From JAYODW01 sp038116745 (lineage in GTDB: Bacteria > Pseudomonadota > Gammaproteobacteria > Ga0077536): a DNA stretch of 64,000 bases. The notes below the pieces were generated by a model. That model saw only the letters and a list, made by a program, of their open reading frames with translations. It made no database searches and was not told the DNA's origin. The stretch covers positions 23,583-87,582 of the forward strand of contig JAYODW010000016.1 of NCBI GenBank assembly GCA_038116745.1, in the 5' to 3' direction. Shown one piece after another: positions 25,871 through 35,504 of the stretch (position 1 is the stretch's first letter; the number at the start of each line of letters is the position of its first letter). The translations under genes and the position numbers were made by a program.

Positions 25871-27151
25871 ATGAACGATTCCGCGACAGCGTTTAACGAT
25901 CCGGCACTGTGGAGACAGCCGGCGCAGGGCTGTGCGGTGCCTTATGCCGCATTTCTTGACCCGGCGGGCTACGCGCTTGAGCAGGAGCGGATCTTCCGCG
26001 GCAAGACCTGGAGCTTCATCGGGCTTGCCAGCGAAATCCCGGAGAGCGGGGATTTCAAAGCGACCGCCGTGGGCGAGACGCCGGTGATCATGGTGCGCAC
26101 GCGTCAGGGTGGGATAAATGTGCTGCAGAATCGCTGCGCTCACCGCGGTGCCCTGGTCTGTCGTGAGCCGCGCGGTAACGCCTCGCGCCTCACCTGCGTG
26201 TATCACCAGTGGACCTACGACCTGGAGGGCAGGCTGCGCGGCGTGCCGTTCCGCGAGGGGATCAGCGGACGCGGTGGTATGCCGGAAACCTTCGATATTG
26301 CGCAGCACGCCCTGCGGCCGCTGCGCGTTGAGTCGGTTGCTGACATGGTGTTCGCCACGTTCTCTGACGAGGTGACGCCCTTGCGGGATTATCTCGGTGA
26401 GATGGTGGTCGCCAGCATCGAGCGCATCTTCAACCGTCCAGTCACGGTGCTTGGAGACCAGCGGCAGTTCATGCACGGCAACTGGAAGCTGTACGCCGAA
26501 AACACGCGCGATCCCTACCACGCCAGTCTTCTGCATCTGTTCCATAACACCTTCGGCCTGTACCGGTCCTCGCAGCAGGGCGCCTGCCTCATGGACCAAC
26601 AGCACCGTCACAGCATGCTGTACACGCGGGCGGGCAGCAGTGATGCCGCAGTGGACGCTGAGGTCTATCGCGACAGCCGCAGCATGGATGCGGGCTACCG
26701 CCTGAGCGATCCCTCATTGCTTGCCGGTCGACCAGAATTTGACGATGGGATCACGCTGGTGATTCTGTCGATCTTTCCCAATGTCGTGGTGCAGCAGATC
26801 CAGAACACGCTGGCTGTGCGGCAGATTGTGACCCACGGGGTTGAGGCCATGGAACTGGTCTGGACCCATTTCGGTTACGCCGATGACGATGCTGACATGC
26901 AGGCTATCCGCGACAAGCAGAGCAACCTCATCGGCCCCGGGGGCCTGATCTCGATGGAGGATGGGGAGGCGGTCGAGATAGTGCAGAAAGCGATCTGCCG
27001 CGATCACGAGCAGCGTTCCTACATTGCAATGGGCGGCGGCAGGGCCGAAGACGCCGAACACCTCGTGACGGAGTCGGCCATTATCGGTTTCTGGCAGACT
27101 TATGCGGACTTGATGGGTATTTCGTTGTCCGAGGAAACAGCCGCGCCCTGA
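25871..27151 (+). CDS. Aromatic-ring-hydroxylating dioxygenase, Rieske alpha subunit
   Basis: 426 residues from ATG 25871, which has GAGG 8 nt upstream. The Rieske [2Fe-2S] ligands are Cys89, His91, Cys109 and His112 (RCAHRG ... CVYHQW). The mononuclear iron site is in ENTRDPYHASLLHLFH. It needs a reductase, and possibly a ferredoxin, which are not in the window. The substrate cannot be read from sequence. The 3' end overlaps the convergent histidine kinase gene by 52 nt. Confidence 0.92.
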   Translation: MNDSATAFNDPALWRQPAQGCAVPYAAFLDPAGYALEQERIFRGKTWSFIGLASEIPESGDFKATAVGETPVIMVRTRQGGINVLQNRCAHRGALVCREPRGNASRLTCVYHQWTYDLEGRLRGVPFREGISGRGGMPETFDIAQHALRPLRVESVADMVFATFSDEVTPLRDYLGEMVVASIERIFNRPVTVLGDQRQFMHGNWKLYAENTRDPYHASLLHLFHNTFGLYRSSQQGACLMDQQHRHSMLYTRAGSSDAAVDAEVYRDSRSMDAGYRLSDPSLLAGRPEFDDGITLVILSIFPNVVVQQIQNTLAVRQIVTHGVEAMELVWTHFGYADDDADMQAIRDKQSNLIGPGGLISMEDGEAVEIVQKAICRDHEQRSYIAMGGGRAEDAEHLVTESAIIGFWQTYADLMGISLSEETAAP

Positions 27152-28530
27152 GGCTGGCGCACTGTCTCCCCCAGCGGCAATACGACGGTAAAACAGCTTC
27201 CGGTACCAGGCGTACTTTCCACCTCAATTTCCCCGCCCATCAACAGCACCAGATTGTGCGAAACGGCGAGGCCGAGTCCCGTGCCGCCGAAGCGGCGTGT
27301 CGTCGAGGAGTCAGCCTGTTTGAATGGCTCGAATATGCTCGACAGCACTTCAGGTGCGATTCCGATTCCCGTGTCCTGAACAACGATCCTTAAGTAATCG
27401 TCGTCACTGCTGAGCCGCACTGCGACCGAGCCGTTTTCGGTGAACTTGAGTGCGTTTCCGATCAGATTGACCAGTACCTGGCGCAGACGGAGGTCGTCTG
27501 TCTCGAGCGTGCCAACGGCATTATCCAGCTGCATGCTCAGGCTGACTGGCTTGCGGATACCGCCGCGCAGCGTTTCGCAGACAGAACGAACCAGATCCTC
27601 GGGGTCTACAGAGGCCCGGCGCAGTTCCAGGCGGCCGGACTCGATCTTTGCCAGGTCCAGGATCTCGTCAATGAGGGCGATGAGGTGATTGCCCGCAGTA
27701 AGAATTTCATGGTTGTAGCGCTCAACGCGCTCGGCTTCCGTCGTTCTTGCCGCGATCAGCTGCGAGAAGCCGAGGACGGCGTTCATCGGCGTGCGCAGCT
27801 CGTGGCTCATCTGTGCAAGAAACTGGCTTTTGGCCTGATTAGCTGATTCAGCCGTCTCCTTGGCGCTTGCGAGTTCGCGCGTGCGTTCCTGCAGGGTGAT
27901 GTTATTCGCCTCTGACTCCCAGAAAAACGCGTTCCAGGTACTCCCTTGACCGACGATGTAGAGCGCAAAGCCGAGGCTGACCGCTACGAGTCCCCAGCCA
28001 AGTCCGCTATCGAGCAACAAACCTGCTATTGCCAGCGGTGTGAGCAGCAAAGTCACGTAGGCAACCTGAAGGCGATGCCACATGCCGAACGCCGCCAGCG
28101 AGCTGCTGGCGGTGCCTGCGGTGACAGCAAAGATCAGCATGCCTGCCTCTGTGTCGGGATGCAGGTAGAGAAACCACGCGGTATAAACGCCCCAGACGGT
28201 CGGCAGCGCCAGCGCAGACAGGTAGAAAAATGCGTGTACGCCCGGGCGGTCGCCGAGATCAGCCGCGCGAAACAGAAAGATGGCTATCAGGCGAGCCACG
28301 CTCGCGAGCACGGCGAGAGCGGCGACGAGAGAAAAGCGTTCCGGGGCCTGATTGATGTCGCCGTCCAGCATCGCGCAGACAATTGTTGCGGGCAGCAGCA
28401 GAATGATCCCGGTCACGGCGCGCCTGGCCAATTCCCGCTGTGTGCGCCGACGCAGCCCAGCGACGTCCTCTGCTGAAAAAGAGAGCTCGTGGCGGGCGAG
28501 GTAGCGATCCAGATCGTCGAACCTGAACAT
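27100..28530 (-). CDS. Sensor histidine kinase with membrane-embedded input
   Basis: 476 residues from ATG 28530, with GAGG upstream. About six hydrophobic segments (about 40-195) form the input module. A short coiled coil and a HisKA domain follow, with phosphoacceptor His243 (MSHELRTPMNAVLGF). The HATPase domain has an N-box (NLIGNALKF), DTGIGI and GGTGLGLAVS. There is no receiver domain and no response regulator beside it. It lies 88 nt downstream of aceF on the same strand. Confidence 0.92.
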   Translation of the reverse strand: MFRFDDLDRYLARHELSFSAEDVAGLRRRTQRELARRAVTGIILLLPATIVCAMLDGDINQAPERFSLVAALAVLASVARLIAIFLFRAADLGDRPGVHAFFYLSALALPTVWGVYTAWFLYLHPDTEAGMLIFAVTAGTASSSLAAFGMWHRLQVAYVTLLLTPLAIAGLLLDSGLGWGLVAVSLGFALYIVGQGSTWNAFFWESEANNITLQERTRELASAKETAESANQAKSQFLAQMSHELRTPMNAVLGFSQLIAARTTEAERVERYNHEILTAGNHLIALIDEILDLAKIESGRLELRRASVDPEDLVRSVCETLRGGIRKPVSLSMQLDNAVGTLETDDLRLRQVLVNLIGNALKFTENGSVAVRLSSDDDYLRIVVQDTGIGIAPEVLSSIFEPFKQADSSTTRRFGGTGLGLAVSHNLVLLMGGEIEVESTPGTGSCFTVVLPLGETVRQPQGAAVSSDNEIPIKSA

Positions 28531-28618
28531 CAGCGCACCTCGCAATACCGGAGCAGAATGATCCTCAACGCGTCGCTGATTTTGTGGTGGGACATGCGTG
28601 TCATACCTGCGCCGAAGC

Positions 28619-30217
28619 CTAAAGCAGGATGTGGCGGATATCTCCCAGCACCGTGGTCAGAAAGTTCGTAAAGCGGGCGGCCGCTACGCCATCGATGACC
28701 CGGTGATCGTAAGAGAGGGTGAAGGGCAGCATGAGCCGTGGTTCAAATTCCTCGCCGTTCCAGCGCGGCTTCATCTGCGCGGGCGATATGCCAAGGATCG
28801 CGACTTCGGGCAGGTTGATAATGGGCGTGAAAGCCGTTCCGCCGACGCCGCCCAGGCTGGAAATGGTGAAACAGGCGCCCTGCATTTCGGCCGGCGTGAT
28901 TTTGCGCTCGCGTGCCTTCGCCGTCAGCTCGCGGAGTTCGAGCGCCAGCTCGTAGAGTCCTTTCTTGTCGACATCCCTGATGACGGGAACGATGAGCCCG
29001 TGGTCAGTATTGACCGCGACCCCGATGTGAAAGTACAGCTTGTGGATCAACGCCTCGCCGTCCGCTGACAGCGAAGCGTTGAAGTCCGGAAACTTGCGCA
29101 GCGCAACCAGCACCGCCTTGATCAGGAAAGCAACCAGGGTGAGCTTGGTCCCTTTCTGCTCTGCTTCGTCGGCCTTCGAAATCCTGAAGGCTTCCAGCTC
29201 GGTGATGTCAGCTTCATCCATCTGGAAAACGTGGGGTGCGGTGACCCAGCTGCGATGCAGGTTCTGGCCGGTCAACCGGCGGACCTTGGTCAGCGGCGTG
29301 AGCTGCGTTTCGCCGAATTTCGAGAAGTCGATCACCGGCATGGCCGGCGCCGCGTTTGTCGGGGTGGCAGCCTGACCGCGTGTGCCGCGCATAACCTCTT
29401 TCACGTGCGCCTGCACGTCGTTTTTCAGGATGCGGTTCTTCGGGCCCGTTCCCCACACGAGGGTTATGTCGACGCCGAGTTCCCGTGCAAAGCGTCGTAC
29501 CGAGGGGCTGGCGTGCGCCTTGGTCGAGGACTGCCGGCCGGCCGGCGCCGGGTCCGGTTCGACCGGCGGAGCTGCGGGCGCGGCTTGCGCGGTTTGGAGA
29601 GGTATTGTGGTTGTGCTGGTTGCTGAAGCCGAGGACGTCTCGCCCGCTGCGGCCAGCGTAAGAGTGAGGATCAGATCGCCAGCTGAGACCCGGTCCCCGG
29701 TGTGGACGGAGATCTCTCCGATCACTCCGCCGGTCGGCGCCGGCACGTCCATGGTCGCTTTTTCGCTCTCCAGGGTGATCAGCGGATCGTCCGTCTCGAT
29801 CCGGCTGCCCGGCCTGACGAGCACATCGATGACGTCGACCAGTTCGAAATCGCCGATGTCGGGTACGCGGATCTCGAGCGACTTCGGCTCGGCGGTGGAG
29901 GCGGATATTGCTGTCGCCGTAGTCTCCTGAGCTGGGGCCAACGCTGGTTCGGACGCGGAGACCGGTGCCGTGGCGGCGTCTTCGGGAGCCAGGGTCAGGA
30001 TCAGGGCCTGTTCGCCCACCTGGTCGCCGACCTTGACCTGAATCGAGACCACCTGCCCGGCACTGGGCGAAGGCACGTCCATGGTCGCTTTCTCGCTTTC
30101 CAGCGTGATCAGGGGATCCTCCGGCGCAACCCTGTCTCCTGGCTTGACCAGCACGTCGATCACGTCGACGGCCTCGAAGTCACCGATATCCGGCACGCGT
30201 ATTTCGATTTCAGCCAT
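28619..30217 (-). CDS. aceF: Pyruvate dehydrogenase E2, dihydrolipoamide acetyltransferase
   Basis: Transfers acetyl from lipoamide to CoA. From ATG 30217 it has 532 residues. Two lipoyl domains carry ESEKATMDVPSP and ESEKATMDVPAP, separated by Ala/Pro linkers. The peripheral subunit-binding domain is SPSVRRFARELGVD. The catalytic acetyltransferase domain has the active-site DHRVIDG near the C-terminus. It starts 14 nt after aceE. No lpd (E3) follows; the next gene is a histidine kinase. Confidence 0.96.
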   Translation of the reverse strand: MAEIEIRVPDIGDFEAVDVIDVLVKPGDRVAPEDPLITLESEKATMDVPSPSAGQVVSIQVKVGDQVGEQALILTLAPEDAATAPVSASEPALAPAQETTATAISASTAEPKSLEIRVPDIGDFELVDVIDVLVRPGSRIETDDPLITLESEKATMDVPAPTGGVIGEISVHTGDRVSAGDLILTLTLAAAGETSSASATSTTTIPLQTAQAAPAAPPVEPDPAPAGRQSSTKAHASPSVRRFARELGVDITLVWGTGPKNRILKNDVQAHVKEVMRGTRGQAATPTNAAPAMPVIDFSKFGETQLTPLTKVRRLTGQNLHRSWVTAPHVFQMDEADITELEAFRISKADEAEQKGTKLTLVAFLIKAVLVALRKFPDFNASLSADGEALIHKLYFHIGVAVNTDHGLIVPVIRDVDKKGLYELALELRELTAKARERKITPAEMQGACFTISSLGGVGGTAFTPIINLPEVAILGISPAQMKPRWNGEEFEPRLMLPFTLSYDHRVIDGVAAARFTNFLTTVLGDIRHILL

Positions 30218-30231
30218 GCTGCGGTCCGCCT

Positions 30232-32892
30232 TCAGCCGAACATCGGATTGGGTTTTTCGGGATCGATGCCATAGCGTTCGATGGCGTCGGCCACGGTCTG
30301 TGGCGGGATATCCCCGGCATCGGCAAGCGCTTTGAGCGCGGCGATCACGACGTAATGACGATTGACCTCGAAGTACTCGCGCAGCTTGCGGCGTGAGTCG
30401 GAGCGACCGAAACCATCGGTGCCGAGCGTGCGGTAGCTCATTGGCACGTACTCGCGGATCTGGCCCGGGTAGGCGCGCACGTAATCGGTCGCAGCGATGC
30501 AGGGACCGCGGTGTGCCTGCAGCGTTTGCGTGACGAAGCTTGAGCGCGGCGCTTCGAGCGGATGCAGCATGTTCCAGCGTGAGCACTCAAGGCCGTCGCG
30601 CCGCAGTTCGTTGAAGCTCGTCACGCTCCACACGTTGGCCGCAACGCCGAAGTCTTCTGCCATCAGCTCGGCGGCTGCTATCACTTCGCGCAGGATGGCG
30701 CCGCTGCCAAGCAGCTGTACCCGGGCGTCCGTGTTGGGGCGCAGCAGATACATCCCGCGTACGATGTCTTCTTCCACACCTTCCGGCATCGCCGGATGGG
30801 CGTAGTTTTCGTTCATTACCGTCAGGTAGTAGAAGACGTTCTCCTGGTGTTCGAACATCCGCTGCAGGCCGCGGTGCATGATCACCGCGAGCTCATAGCC
30901 GAAAGCCGGGTCGTAGCTGACGCAGTTGGGGATGGTGGACGCGAGGATATGGCTGTGGCCGTCCTGGTGCTGCAGACCTTCACCCGCGAGGGTCGTGCGC
31001 CCTGCGGTTCCGCCGATCAGAAACCCCCGGGCCTGCATATCGCCGGCGGCCCAGGCCAGGTCGCCAATGCGCTGAAAGCCGAACATGGAGTAAAACACGT
31101 AGAACGGGATCATCTGCAGGTTGTGGCTTGAATAGGCGGTCGCCGCCGCAATCCATGAACACATGGCGCCGGCTTCGTTGATGCCTTCTTCCAGGATCTG
31201 ACCCTTGAGGTCCTCGCGGTAGTACATCAGCTCGTCGTGGTCGACCGGTTCATAGAGCTGGCCTACCGCAGAATAGATCCCCAGCTGACGGAAAAGTCCT
31301 TCCATGCCGAAAGTACGGGCCTCGTCCGGCACGATGGGCACTATCCTCGAGCCTATCGCCTTGTCCCGCAGCAGGGCGGACAGCAGCCGCACGAAGGCCA
31401 TCGTGGTCGAAATCTCGCGCTCCCCGGTGCCGGCAAGCACGCTGTCGAAAGTCGACAGAGGCGGGATATCGAGCGGTTCGGAGCGCTGCCGACGCTGCGG
31501 CAGAAAGCCGCCCAGCGCGGCGGTGCGCTCGCGCAGGTACTGCATTTCGGGGCTGTCTTCCGGCGGGCGGTAAAACGGGGTCTCTGCCAGGTCGGCGTCC
31601 GACACCGGGATATTGAAGCGGTCACGGAACGCCTTCAGCGAATCCTCACCCATCTTTTTCTGTTGATGGGTGATGTTCTTGCCTTCGCCGGCCTCGCCCA
31701 TGCCGTAGCCCTTGACCGTCTTGCACAGGATCACCGTCGGCTGACCTGTGTGCGCGACGGCGTCGGCGTAGGCGGCGAAGACCTTATGCGGATCATGTCC
31801 GCCACGGTTGAGGCGCCAGATATCGTCGTCGCTCATATTGGCCACCATGGCCTTGAGCTCAGGATAGCGGCCGAAGAAGTGCTCGCGCACGAAGGCGCCG
31901 TTGCGCGCTTTGTAGGCCTGGTACTCGCCGTCGACGGCTTCTTCCATGCGCTGCAGCAGCAGACCCTTCTGATCGCGGGCCAGCAGTGGGTCCCAGGCTG
32001 AGCCCCAGATAACCTTGATCACGTTCCAGCCCGCGCCGCGGAAGTCGGATTCGAGCTCCTGCACGATTTTGCCGTTGCCGCGCACTGGACCATCGAGGCG
32101 CTGCAGGTTGCAGTTGATCACAAACACGAGGTTGTCGAGCTTTTCACGTGACGCCAGTGCGGCGGCGCCGAACGCCTCGGGCTCGTCCATCTCGCCGTCG
32201 CCCATGAAGGCCCACACTTTGCGGTTATGGGTGTCGACCAGGCCGCGGTTCTCTAGGTAGCGCATGAAGCGCGCCTGGTAGATGGCCATGATCGGGCCGA
32301 GGCCCATGGAGACGGTCGGAAACTGCCAGAACCCGGGCATCAGCCAGGGGTGGGGGTAGGACGACAGGCCGTCGCCATCGACCTCCTGGCGGAAGCGGTT
32401 GAGCTGCTCCTCGCTCAACAGTCCAAGCAGGAAGGCGCGCGCATAGATCCCGGGTGCCGAGTGCCCCTGGAAAAACACCAGGTCCCCGCCGTGGTTTTCG
32501 CTCGGTGCATGCCAGAAGTGGTTGTAGCCGATCTCGTACAGCGTGGCGGCGCTCGCATAGCTCGCGATGTGTCCGCCAAGCTCGCTGTTTCTCCGGTTTG
32601 CCTTGACCACCATGGCCATGGCGTTCCAGCGGTTGATGGAGCGGATCCGCCACTCCAGCGCAGGATCCCCGGGTGTGTAGGTTTCCCGCTGCGGCGGGAT
32701 GGTGTTGAGGTAGGCGGTGCGTGCGGAATAGGGCAGATTCACGCCAGCGCGGCGCGCTTCATCGATCAGACGTTCGAGCAGATAGTGGCTGCGCTCGACG
32801 CCTTCGACCTCGATGACGGCGTCGAGGGCATCGAGCCATTCCTGGGTTTCTATCGGGTCCGGGTCTACCGAGCCCGTCTTGGGATCGCTCAT
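30232..32892 (-). CDS. aceE: Pyruvate dehydrogenase E1, homodimeric type
   Basis: Decarboxylates pyruvate with thiamine diphosphate and acetylates E2. It has 886 residues, matching E. coli AceE. The ThDP-binding motif starts GDGEMDEPE and ends in VINCNLQRLDGP. YNPFWH-type family segments such as YEIGYNHFWHAP and HSAPGIYARAFL are present. aceF follows after 14 nt, so the two are one operon with the minus-strand genes upstream. Confidence 0.97.
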   Translation of the reverse strand: MSDPKTGSVDPDPIETQEWLDALDAVIEVEGVERSHYLLERLIDEARRAGVNLPYSARTAYLNTIPPQRETYTPGDPALEWRIRSINRWNAMAMVVKANRRNSELGGHIASYASAATLYEIGYNHFWHAPSENHGGDLVFFQGHSAPGIYARAFLLGLLSEEQLNRFRQEVDGDGLSSYPHPWLMPGFWQFPTVSMGLGPIMAIYQARFMRYLENRGLVDTHNRKVWAFMGDGEMDEPEAFGAAALASREKLDNLVFVINCNLQRLDGPVRGNGKIVQELESDFRGAGWNVIKVIWGSAWDPLLARDQKGLLLQRMEEAVDGEYQAYKARNGAFVREHFFGRYPELKAMVANMSDDDIWRLNRGGHDPHKVFAAYADAVAHTGQPTVILCKTVKGYGMGEAGEGKNITHQQKKMGEDSLKAFRDRFNIPVSDADLAETPFYRPPEDSPEMQYLRERTAALGGFLPQRRQRSEPLDIPPLSTFDSVLAGTGEREISTTMAFVRLLSALLRDKAIGSRIVPIVPDEARTFGMEGLFRQLGIYSAVGQLYEPVDHDELMYYREDLKGQILEEGINEAGAMCSWIAAATAYSSHNLQMIPFYVFYSMFGFQRIGDLAWAAGDMQARGFLIGGTAGRTTLAGEGLQHQDGHSHILASTIPNCVSYDPAFGYELAVIMHRGLQRMFEHQENVFYYLTVMNENYAHPAMPEGVEEDIVRGMYLLRPNTDARVQLLGSGAILREVIAAAELMAEDFGVAANVWSVTSFNELRRDGLECSRWNMLHPLEAPRSSFVTQTLQAHRGPCIAATDYVRAYPGQIREYVPMSYRTLGTDGFGRSDSRRKLREYFEVNRHYVVIAALKALADAGDIPPQTVADAIERYGIDPEKPNPMFG

Positions 32893-32949
32893 GTCATCCT
32901 GGTCCTGCTCTGGAGTGAAAGGCGCGTCGCGTGTTCGCAGTACTGCGCC

Positions 32950-33534
32950 TCAGGGGCATGGCTCCTCTCGGTCACAGCGCACGCCATTCTCATAAACAAA
33001 CTGGATGAAATCTGCCCCGGGCACGAAGCGTTCGGTGAAGCCTTCGGTCTGCGGGCCACGGTCGATCTCTTCCAGATAGCACTCACGCTGACCGTCGGCG
33101 TCCTTGCACACGAAATCGAGCGGACGCACCGCGCCTGAGTTGGTTGTCAGGCGGTAGCCCTCCGGCGTTTTTTCCCAGTCGCGCACGAAGCGGTTAGTGG
33201 AGCAGTCACACGCCAGGTAGCGATCGGCGTACTCAATAAGTTTGCCCACGGTCATGTTCGGCGTTTCCGGGTTGGCGCGCGGGTTGACCAGGCGCGCGCT
33301 GAGCAGATCGCGCGGGGTCGCGGTCACGTCAACCGCGCTCTGCGACTCGACCGGCGCCGGCTCGCTCTCGTCGTCTCCGCCGAAGCGCGGCAGCTGAGGC
33401 ATGTGTACTTCGGGGAGGCTGATACTGCCGCAGGCAACCAGCGAAAACAGGACGAGAGCGCCGCAGATCAGGCGTGACAGGGTGCTGTGGACACCGGGGC
33501 GGGGCGAACAGGGATCGTTCTCCGTAGAGCTCAT
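32950..33534 (-). CDS. Putative lipoprotein, unknown function
   Basis: 194 residues. The N-terminal signal has a lipobox LVACGS. The mature part begins with a Pro-rich linker and contains a Cys-rich section (YLACDCSTNRFV, VCKDADGQRECYLEE, GVRCDREEPC). Six cysteines suggest disulfides in the periplasm. Not recognised. Its ATG overlaps the stop of the upstream HAD gene (ATGA), and aceE starts 57 nt downstream. Confidence 0.75.
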   Translation of the reverse strand: MSSTENDPCSPRPGVHSTLSRLICGALVLFSLVACGSISLPEVHMPQLPRFGGDDESEPAPVESQSAVDVTATPRDLLSARLVNPRANPETPNMTVGKLIEYADRYLACDCSTNRFVRDWEKTPEGYRLTTNSGAVRPLDFVCKDADGQRECYLEEIDRGPQTEGFTERFVPGADFIQFVYENGVRCDREEPCP

Positions 33535-34415
33535 GAGCGGCCTTTGTGCATTCTGGTCAGGAAATCGTGACGTTCGGTTTCAAAATTAATTCGCGCGATG
33601 ATCAGATCGAGGATCTTATTCACGCGCCGTTCAAGCAGCTGACCAGCGCGGTAATCGGCTGGCGCGTAAAAGTCGATGCGGTTACCTGCAGCGAGTTTAC
33701 GGCACACCTGGATGGTCTCCGCGTGTCGCGGCTTGTGCACGGCTATCGCGAATCCGCCGTAGTTTTTGACCACCGTCATGCAGGGGACGTCGGTCAGGCC
33801 GTCACCCAGATAGAGCATATGCTGGAACGGGATGGGTCGTTCGCCCTCAGGCATGTAGTCGTTGATTGTTTCCAGCGGTTCTTCGCGACCTTTGTTGATG
33901 CGGAACAAGTACTGCGTCTTTGCCGTGTCGTTGATCACCACTGTCGGAAAGCGCGCCGCGTCGTGGTGATCGAAGTAATACTGAGAAGCATAAATGCGCG
34001 CGAAGTGATCGCGGATGCTCACCCCTTTGAGGATCTCACCCAGACCGGCAGAGATGATGTAGTGCCGGGTTTCGACGTGGCCGCCGGTGGCGGCATCGAC
34101 GTAGGCATTAACGCGGTCGAACCATGAATCGACGCCCGGGTAGTACTCGATACCTGCGGCCAGGCGCCGCAGGTCTTCGCGCCCGAGATGCGCTTTGTTC
34201 GACTCGATCTGTTCAACGAGAAGACGCATGTAGGTGAGGATGGGGTCGCCGCCGGTGCGACGCACCTCGGCGTTGACCGAGGACCAGAACTCCGCACCGG
34301 ACAGCCCCAGCTGGGGAAGGACGGTGTACTCCTGCATGGGCTGCGGGGTCAGGGTGCCGTCAAAGTCGTAGACGATGGCCAGCGTGCTGCGGTGGTAAGG
34401 CTCTTTTCGTGGCAT
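33531..34415 (-). CDS. HAD-family hydrolase (phosphoserine-phosphatase-like, subfamily IB)
   Basis: 294 residues from ATG 34415. HAD motif I is YDFDGTLTP, with the nucleophile Asp and acid Asp. Motif II is around IISAGLGEI, and the late motif is LYLGDGLTDVPCM. A Haloacid-dehalogenase-type small-molecule phosphatase is expected. Substrate unknown. It lies 5 nt after the macrodomain gene and overlaps the next lipoprotein gene, so it is within a tight operon. Confidence 0.85.
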   Translation of the reverse strand: MPRKEPYHRSTLAIVYDFDGTLTPQPMQEYTVLPQLGLSGAEFWSSVNAEVRRTGGDPILTYMRLLVEQIESNKAHLGREDLRRLAAGIEYYPGVDSWFDRVNAYVDAATGGHVETRHYIISAGLGEILKGVSIRDHFARIYASQYYFDHHDAARFPTVVINDTAKTQYLFRINKGREEPLETINDYMPEGERPIPFQHMLYLGDGLTDVPCMTVVKNYGGFAIAVHKPRHAETIQVCRKLAAGNRIDFYAPADYRAGQLLERRVNKILDLIIARINFETERHDFLTRMHKGRS

Positions 34416-34420
34416 GAGGT

Positions 34421-34933
34421 TCAGGCCGGCTGCAGGACCCGATCGTAATGCACCTGCATGGCGGCATCGATACACGTGAAGATGACTTCCGCTATTGGAT
34501 GGTCAGCCAGCGCACGCCTGACGCTTGTCACCGCAACAGCCGCTGCCGGCGCGGCGGGGTAGCCGTAAGCGCCGCAGCTGATGGCGGGAAACGCAAGTGA
34601 ACGACAGTGCTGCGCGTGAGCGAGGCGGACGCAGGCGCTGTAACAGCGCGCGAGCAGGTCGGCTTCGCCGGCCGTGCCGCCACGCCAGATCGGCCCCACG
34701 GTATGAATGACCCAGCGGCAGGGGAGGCGATACGCCGCTGTCAAACGTGCTTCGCCAGTGGGACAGCCTCCGAGGCTGCGGCATTCCTCGAGCAGCTCCG
34801 GGCCTGCCGCGCGGTGGATGGCGCCGTCGACACCCCCTCCCCCAAGGAGGGTCGCGTTCGCCGCATTAACGATGGCGTCACAGGACAGGGTCGTGATGTC
34901 AGCGACCGCAGCGTGCAGAGCGCCGATGCTCAT
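34421..34933 (-). CDS. Macrodomain protein, O-acetyl-ADP-ribose deacetylase-like
   Basis: 170 residues forming one macrodomain. The ADP-ribose-binding signatures are DAIVNAANATLLGGGGVDGAIH, seen as AIVNAAN then GGGGVDGAIH, followed by FPAISCGAYGYP. This matches the YmdB/MacroD class, which removes acetyl or ADP-ribose groups. Its start overlaps the stop of the upstream exported protein (ATGA). The pairing with a HAD phosphatase suggests nucleotide or ADP-ribose metabolite handling (inference). Confidence 0.93.
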   Translation of the reverse strand: MSIGALHAAVADITTLSCDAIVNAANATLLGGGGVDGAIHRAAGPELLEECRSLGGCPTGEARLTAAYRLPCRWVIHTVGPIWRGGTAGEADLLARCYSACVRLAHAQHCRSLAFPAISCGAYGYPAAPAAAVAVTSVRRALADHPIAEVIFTCIDAAMQVHYDRVLQPA

Positions 34934-35481
34934 GGGGATTTCTGCATAGCCTCTAGATCGGCGATGGCGGCTGCCAGGCGGTCCGCCTCCGCGGCCTGCT
35001 GCAGTGATTCGAGCAGCGGAATGGTCGCCGGCGTCGCGCTCTGTTTCAGCGCCGCATAAGCTGCCAGCAGGCTTCTTGCTGCGGCTTCGTCATCGCTGCC
35101 GGCAGCGTGCTGCTCGAGCTGCGCCGCCATGTTGCCGCCGATGAACGCGGCATAAAGCACAGCCTTGATCTCAGGTGGGTAGTCCTCGTACATCCAGGTC
35201 ACCAGCGCTTCGTTCAGCACGATGTGAATCTCGCCACTGCCCCGGATGAAATCGAGGAACGGCTGCGTGCGACTCAGCCCGTTCACCGGGTCCGCCATGT
35301 AGGCCCGGTAGGCCTCGAGTGCCTGTGCGGCGGTCGGCAGGCTGGCGCCCTGCGTCTGCGCCGTTACCGGGGCGCTTGAGCAGAGCATCAGGATCAGGCT
35401 TAGCGCCTCACTACGTATGCGCCGGAGCCTTGTGTGTCCCGCGCCATCGGAGAAGGGTCGAAGCGTCTTGGTCAGGTTCAA
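34930..35481 (-). CDS. Exported hypothetical protein
   Basis: 183 residues with an N-terminal signal-like segment (about 26-42, ending APVTAQ). The remainder is helical with Ala-rich repeats and charged residues. Not recognised. Translationally coupled to the macrodomain gene (4-nt overlap). The segment SEALSLILMLCSSAP could also be a weak lipoprotein signal, but no good lipobox spacing is seen. Confidence 0.7.
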   Translation of the reverse strand: MNLTKTLRPFSDGAGHTRLRRIRSEALSLILMLCSSAPVTAQTQGASLPTAAQALEAYRAYMADPVNGLSRTQPFLDFIRGSGEIHIVLNEALVTWMYEDYPPEIKAVLYAAFIGGNMAAQLEQHAAGSDDEAAARSLLAAYAALKQSATPATIPLLESLQQAAEADRLAAAIADLEAMQKSP

Positions 35482-35504
35482 GGCAGGCCTCCGCGTCAGC
35501 GCAC

